DNA of 64,000 nucleotides, taken from NCBI GenBank assembly GCA_016787805.1, contig JAEUTY010000007.1, positions 1-64,000 of the forward strand, given 5' to 3'. The stretch is from Flavobacterium sp. Its GTDB lineage: Bacteria > Bacteroidota > Bacteroidia > Flavobacteriales > Flavobacteriaceae. How positions within the stretch are numbered: position 1 is the first letter of the stretch; every line of letters begins with the position of its first letter. The translations under genes were made by a program, and so were the position numbers. The notes beneath the pieces were generated by a model, which was not told where the DNA came from, made no database searches, and saw nothing but the letters and a program-made list of their open reading frames with translations. Positions 63,601 through 64,000 of the stretch are shown here, piece by piece.

Positions 63601-63721
63601 CGTTAATAACAAAGAATCTCAAATAGCAGCATTGGCTTCTGGTTCAAGATCATACCACTTGTTAGAAAGTGTTGGTACTAAACCAAACGTTGTTTATCAA
63701 GTAAAAGTTAGAAATATTTAG
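60665..63721 (+). CDS. actB: Alternative complex III iron-sulfur/molybdopterin-like subunit ActB
   Basis: A 1018-residue protein. The N-terminus has the Tat-like motif RRDFLK (52-57) and a Cys at 71 after TLAA that may be lipidated. The first 700 residues resemble a molybdopterin oxidoreductase domain that in this family lacks the cofactor. The C-terminal domain carries four iron-sulfur clusters in ferredoxin-type motifs: CTGCGACVIAC, CQHCNHAPCETVC, CVGTRYCANNC and CSMC...C. It relays electrons between the quinol site and ActA. Confidence 0.94.
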   Translation: MSSNKKYWKSVEELNENSSIVEALRNNEFVEEIPTDEFLGDAASLSSSSTTRRDFLKYVGFSTAAATLAACEGPVHKSIPYVVQPEEIIPGIANFYATTMFDGFDFANLLVKTREGRPIKIENNTMAGANFRANARVHASVLSMYDNTRLKAPKIGGKDASWSDVTAKIVASLADAKAKGGQVVLLTNTLASPTTEKLIADFIAKNPNAKHVIYDAVSESAALDAAEAVYGERVLVDYDFSKAEVIVSVGADFLGDWQGGGYDSGYAKGRVPHNGKMSKHIQFESNMTLSGAAADKRVATSVANQKQILVKLYNAITGSSVATNLSKDIDAEVTKAAQQLKSAGAKGVVVTGIQDKNAQLLVIAINQVLASQAFNASGARLIRKGSNEKMTQLMADLKAGAVHTLIMSGVNPVYTLADSTSFVAGLKKTKLSVAFSLKEDETASIATIAAAAPHYLESWNDHSLTKGNYAIVQPTIRPLFNTKQFQEVLMALNGVVGSYYDYLKSSSSAYISGSTWNKVVHDGVYITGESTLAGGTADYAGAASALAQSKSAGIELVLYTKTGMGDGQQANNPWLQEFPDPITRVSWDNYLTISQADAKEKGLMNEIVANGGLNGSYADVTVGGVKMTVPVIVQPGQAVGTVGLAFGYGRKAAMQEEMQVGVNAYSFYKNFNNVQSVQIAKASGEHEFACVQSQKTLMGRGDIVKETTLEIFNTKDAKEWNSVPMVSLDHKEVEATKVDLWESFDRSVGHHFNLSIDLNTCTGCGACVIACHAENNVPVVGKSEVRRSRDMHWLRIDRYYSSEDTFAGDNKRKEEFDGLTGEKGSLSGFGEMESPADNPQVVFQPVMCQHCNHAPCETVCPVAATSHSRQGQNHMAYNRCVGTRYCANNCPYKVRRFNWFLYANNDEFNYHMNDDLGRMVINPDVNVRSRGVMEKCSMCIQMTQKTILDAKRDGREVRVDEFQTACSNACSSGAMVFGDVNNKESQIAALASGSRSYHLLESVGTKPNVVYQVKVRNI

Positions 63722-63749
63722 TAATTAATAAGAAACAATATATAGAATT

Positions 63750-64000
63750 ATGTCGTCTCATTACGAAGCACCCATTAGAAAACCTTTAGTTATAGGTGAT
63801 AAAAATTATCACGATGTAACTGTAGACGTAGCTGCACCTGTAGAAGGAAGAGCCAATAAACAGTGGTGGACTGTATTTTCTATCGCATTAGCAGCTTTCC
63901 TTTGGGGAATAGGTTGTATCATTTACACTATTTCTACAGGTATTGGTTCATGGGGTTTAAATAAAACTGTTGGTTGGGCTTGGGATATCACTAACTTCGT
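63750..64000 (+). CDS. actC: NrfD-like quinol-binding subunit ActC (5' part)
   Basis: The first 83 codons of a NrfD-family membrane protein; the window ends inside it. A soluble start (MSSHYEAPIRKPLVIGDKNY) leads to the first transmembrane helix (WWTVFSIALAAFLWGIGCIIY) and then GLNKTVGWAWDI, the usual ActC sequence. It would bind quinol in the membrane for alternative complex III. The ATG lies 28 nt after the actB stop, in one operon. Confidence 0.9.
   Translation, partial: MSSHYEAPIRKPLVIGDKNYHDVTVDVAAPVEGRANKQWWTVFSIALAAFLWGIGCIIYTISTGIGSWGLNKTVGWAWDITNF

Overview
The window is a stretch of chromosome from a member of the Bacteroidota, most likely a Flavobacterium or close relative. This rests on the AT-rich composition, promoters of the Bacteroidota type (TTTG, 17-19 nt, TAnnTTTG), type IX secretion markers (a PorP/SprF tail at the left edge and a C-terminal sorting domain), a DUF2723 membrane protein, and the start of an alternative complex III operon. 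No prophage, insertion sequence, CRISPR array or rRNA gene is visible. One tRNA gene is present.

Left part (1-9568): the end of a PorP/SprF-like gene, an NTF2-like protein and rluB, a flavin reductase with a DUF3127 protein, aat, tag and a queuosine-precursor transporter, the rplM-rpsI-rpsB-tsf translation cluster, and a LacI-type regulator. The gaps here carry three copies of a modular hairpin-rich repeat and two AT-rich palindromic repeats.

9552-21909: eleven minus-strand genes, mostly overlapping by 1-11 nt, form one probable operon. It holds a nucleotidyltransferase, three B12-binding-type radical SAM proteins, a radical SAM/SPASM protein, two SAM methyltransferases, a predicted lipoprotein with one CxxCH haem-binding motif, a GT2 and a GT87-like glycosyltransferase, and a flippase-like membrane protein. 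I cannot assign a known product. It looks like a pathway that builds, modifies and exports a glycoconjugate, and it is the best candidate here for an undescribed system.

22285-41701: a DUF5916 outer-membrane protein, a PnuC-like transporter and polA. Then two TPR-kinase/LytTR-regulator pairs bracket secreted proteins: a 106-aa exported protein, a LamG protein with a T9SS tail, and a 1680-aa repetitive protein with a C-terminal S74 chaperone domain. A 28-codon membrane-type small ORF sits between two terminators.

41783-55488: a metallophosphoesterase, a thioredoxin-fold protein without the CxxC cysteines, a polysaccharide deacetylase carrying a 7-nt tandem repeat, a large DUF2723/GT117 membrane protein, a classical kinase/regulator pair, tRNA-Gln with a duplicated 3' end, a universal stress protein, and rimP-nusA-infB with an intrinsic-terminator hairpin in its leader.

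55489-64000: a fourth possible repeat copy, a SPOR protein / unknown / TonB-receptor operon, and the start of the alternative complex III operon: a six-haem ActA-type cytochrome, ActB, and the start of the NrfD-like ActC.
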